Below, in pieces: positions 5,891 to 7,589 of a stretch of 7,589 nt of DNA. The stretch is from JALOLG01 sp035557475. Lineage in GTDB: Bacteria; Actinomycetota; Acidimicrobiia; Acidimicrobiales; Ilumatobacteraceae. The notes beneath the pieces were generated by a model, which saw only the letters and a program-made list of their open reading frames with translations, was not told where the DNA came from and made no database searches. A program made the translations under genes and the position numbers. Numbering within the stretch: position 1 is the stretch's first letter; every line of letters starts with the position of its first letter. The DNA lies in the NCBI GenBank assembly GCA_035557475.1, contig DATMDV010000505.1, positions 1 through 7,589 on the forward strand, in the 5' to 3' direction.

Positions 5891-6823
5891 ATGCGGTTCG
5901 TGCTGTTCGAGACCGCGATCACCGTGACGGGGCCGATGCGATCGCCGGTTCAGATGCTCGCCGATCAGGTGGTCGACGGACATGCCAGCCTGCATGATGG
6001 CGAGGCGGCGGCGTCGCTCGGCCTGATCGGGGCGCCCATCGAGGGGCCGACGCACTTCAGCCAATTTGATCCGTTGGCCGCCGCTCTGTGGGGGCAGGCC
6101 TGGTTTGAGCAGGGTTGTATCAGCAGCCATTTCCGGACCATGGTTGTCGAAGGTGAGGACGTGCAGGCGTCGTTGACCACGAATGGCGAGACGGCCGCCC
6201 GGATTGGGGCCTACAAGGCCGACGGCACCCCGGTGCTGACGGGAACCGCGTCAATCGGGCCGGATCACCCCGTCACCGAGCTCGACTCCCGCCGCGCCGC
6301 TCAAGGAGATCCGGGAAAGCTGTTCATCGTCGACCAACTGAAGGTCGGCATGCGTCACAACGACAACCACGTGGTCTCGATGAGTCACTTCGAGGGCAAC
6401 GGCGCGGCCTATCCGTTCTCGCTCGCAGAAAAGCTCGCCCGGATCACCGAACCACACCCGTGGTACACGCCCGACGGCGGGTCGTCATCACCGTGGGGCC
6501 GAGCCGTGGTGCCGATGGAGATGATCAGCGTTCTGGCCAACAAGTCCGGGAACGCATGGCCAGTGCGGTCGCCCGCGCTGGGCTTGTTTCTCGACCTGGA
6601 GATTCGCCTGCTCGCGGGTCCGGTGTTCGTCGAGCAGGACTACACCGTGGAACGCGAAGTCATCGGGCTCAGTCAGAGTCGACGCACCGAGTCGTACTGG
6701 ACCCGGACCACGCTCAGCGATGTCGACACCGGCCAGCCGGTGGTGGAAGTCCTCTTGCATTCCGGCGTTTTCAAGGAGTCGTACCCCGGCTACCCCGGCT
6801 ACCTCGAGGCGCCTCCGGGCTGA
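5891..6823 (+). CDS. Probable two-domain hotdog-fold (MaoC/FAS1-dehydratase-like) protein
   Basis: A 310-residue protein without signal peptide or membrane segments. Residues 1-125 look like an acyl-CoA dehydratase-type N-terminal hotdog: MRFVLFETAITVTGPMRSP, DGHASLHDGEAAASLGLIGAPIEGPTHFSQF (29-59) and SSHFRTMVVEGEDVQASL (78-95). Residues 205-295 look like a second strand-rich half (EMISVLANKSG, GLFLDLEIRLLAGPVFVEQDY, REVIGLSQSRRTESYWTRTTL). The canonical MaoC hydratase motif with Asp, Asn-Pro and His is not evident, so catalysis is not assured. The C-terminus has the small repeat SYPGYPGY (297-304). The frame is open to ATG 5729, but the extra 54 residues are Arg-rich and unlike coding sequence, so ATG 5891 is chosen. 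No clear ribosome binding site precedes it, which leaves the exact start uncertain. The gene is real; the fold is inferred from pattern. Confidence 0.75.
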   Translation: MRFVLFETAITVTGPMRSPVQMLADQVVDGHASLHDGEAAASLGLIGAPIEGPTHFSQFDPLAAALWGQAWFEQGCISSHFRTMVVEGEDVQASLTTNGETAARIGAYKADGTPVLTGTASIGPDHPVTELDSRRAAQGDPGKLFIVDQLKVGMRHNDNHVVSMSHFEGNGAAYPFSLAEKLARITEPHPWYTPDGGSSSPWGRAVVPMEMISVLANKSGNAWPVRSPALGLFLDLEIRLLAGPVFVEQDYTVEREVIGLSQSRRTESYWTRTTLSDVDTGQPVVEVLLHSGVFKESYPGYPGYLEAPPG

Positions 6824-6886
6824 ACCAGGCAATCGACCGCTGGATGGCGAGGCGTCTATCACGCGTCGCCGGCAGCACTCCACGCA

Positions 6887-6936
6887 GCGTTCCGAGGCGT
6901 ATCCGATACGTGTCGTACGCGGATACGTCGGAGCGC
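6887..6936. repeat. Long near-continuous hairpin after the hotdog-type gene
   Basis: The outer stem pairs 6887-6895 with 6928-6936 (nine pairs, one of them T-G). After a GG bulge, CGTATCCG (6898-6905) pairs perfectly with CGGATACG (6920-6927). Across a one-by-two internal loop, TACG (6907-6910) pairs with CGTA (6914-6917) around the loop TGT. In all about 21 pairs occur in 50 bases. It lies 63 bases past the stop at 6823, so it may end or stabilise that transcript. There is no T run, and an operator or other protein site is also possible. Confidence 0.6.
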
Positions 6937-7180
6937 GCGGCGACGTCGCGATCGCAGCGCCACCGTGAAATGGTCGCGTTGATGCCGGTCGGAACGCTCC
7001 AACGCTCGCTCCTGCAGGACCGTGTGCGCTGACGCCAGTAGTTTGGTGACCGCTCCCGGTGAGAGTGTTTCGGGGAGTCCACGGTGGGAAGACCAACCAA
7101 GCGACCGATCGGGCTCGAGCCAAACCTGGGGCGGTTCCACAGCCGTTCGATCGCCTCACCAGCGGCCGCCAAATGACCGT

Positions 7181-7217
7181 GCAACCGCCGCCCGACCGGC
7201 CTCGGACCGGCGGTTGC
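7181..7217. repeat. Hairpin with perfect ten-base arms upstream of the last gene
   Basis: GCAACCGCCG (7181-7190) and CGGCGGTTGC (7208-7217) are perfect inverse copies. Inside, past a one-by-two internal loop, CCGA (7192-7195) pairs with TCGG (7202-7205) around a six-base loop. It lies 56 bases before ATG 7274, within the likely leader of that gene, or at the end of whatever lies to its left. Confidence 0.6.
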
Positions 7218-7273
7218 GAGGTGAGCTACGTCTGCGCGACATGCTCCACCGTCAAGCCGACCGCGCGGAGTAC

Positions 7274-7589
7274 ATGTCACATCCACCCGATTCGACGACC
7301 GTGCCGCTCGTCGCGCCCCGCTCCGGGCGGTCGCCACGGCGGCTCAGCGTCGCCGCCGCAGTGCTGATCACGATTGCGGCGGGCGCGGTCGTCGGGATCG
7401 TGTCCGACCGCATCGACCGGGTCCGTACCTCACCGGACGACCCGACACCACGATTTCTGAAGGCGACGTCTACGTCGACCCGAACACCATCACCGTGCTC
7501 TCCCACAACGGCGACGTCATCCGCGTGACCTGCATTTCCGCCACCGCCACTGCGGCCCGGCATTGCGATGACGGCGACGGTCAACCGAA
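7274..7589 (+). CDS. Membrane-anchored or secreted hypothetical protein, apparent frameshift, partial at right edge
   Basis: From ATG 7274 the frame encodes a polar N-terminus, the basic stretch RSGRSPRRL, a hydrophobic helix SVAAAVLITIAAGAVVGIV (about residues 28-46) and then SDRIDRVRTSPDD. This is a typical signal anchor or uncleaved signal peptide. The frame then turns into low-complexity sequence and stops at 7528. The frame one base earlier gives much more protein-like sequence from about 7444 to the edge (ISEGDVYVDPNTITVLSH, then GDVIRVTCISAT), with high third-position GC and no stop. The simplest reading is one exported protein broken by a one-base change near 7436-7450, either real or an assembly error. 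GGAG at 7267-7270 is only three bases from ATG 7274; ATG 7241 in the same frame is an alternative start. No family is recognised. Confidence 0.55.

Larger units (their letters stand above)
6824..7273. other. 450-base gap with no intact gene; long hairpins and possible gene remnant
   Basis: Several frames are open, but their codons and compositions do not look like a functional protein. The region holds two long inverted repeats (6887-6936 and 7181-7217) and a perfect ten-base palindrome GCGACGTCGC (6940-6949). On the minus strand, fragments in two frames weakly resemble a TetR-type regulator. No promoter for the next gene can be identified with confidence. Confidence 0.5.

Noticed and set aside
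7022..7273. N-terminal extension of the last gene back to 7022
   Set aside because: The added residues are low-complexity and lie over the hairpin at 7181-7217. The basic-hydrophobic signal anchor begins properly from ATG 7274 or ATG 7241.
7220..7367. Frame encoding closely spaced CxxC and CxH residues (VCATC then TCHIH) like a small zinc finger
   Set aside because: It overlaps the better-supported signal-anchor frame, continues into Arg- and Pro-rich sequence and has no family resemblance beyond the cysteines.

Overview
The window is high-GC DNA with codons ending mostly in G or C, frequent GTG starts, and protein families common in Actinomycetota: a mycothiol-type DinB-like protein, a RibD-type reductase family protein, and SgcJ/EcaC and AHSA1-type small proteins. 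It is best read as a chromosomal segment of a high-GC actinobacterium or relative; the sequence does not fix the genus. I see no transposase, integrase, CRISPR array, tRNA or rRNA.

Layout, left to right. The left edge holds what looks like the 5' end of a leftward gene (1-166). Next is a rightward secreted cell-wall hydrolase candidate with a signal peptide, four LysM repeats and an M23 peptidase domain (362-1693). It converges on a leftward TIGR03086/maleylpyruvate-isomerase-like metal-binding protein (1840-2382). Divergent from that is a SAM-dependent methyltransferase (2667-3470), which converges on a leftward SnoaL-like SgcJ/EcaC-type protein (3553-4008). Upstream of it on the same strand is an AHSA1-type SRPBCC protein (4249-4758). 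A 346-base gap rich in hairpins separates this from a rightward dihydrofolate-reductase-family protein (5105-5710). A two-part, probably hotdog-fold protein follows (5891-6823), then a 450-base gap with two long hairpins. Last is a membrane-anchored or secreted protein that changes reading frame near 7440 and runs off the right edge (7274-7589).

Most genes are single-domain and stand alone in alternating directions, so they do not form one obvious pathway. Only the SRPBCC and SnoaL-like pair (leftward) and the reductase and hotdog pair (rightward) could share transcripts, and both have sizeable gaps. The most unusual content is between the genes: three perfect stem-loops in a row ending in a short T run (4902-5017), a roughly 50-base near-continuous hairpin (6887-6936) and a second hairpin of similar architecture (7181-7217). 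I found no clear new multi-gene system. The intergenic structures and the signs of gene decay are the items worth checking.
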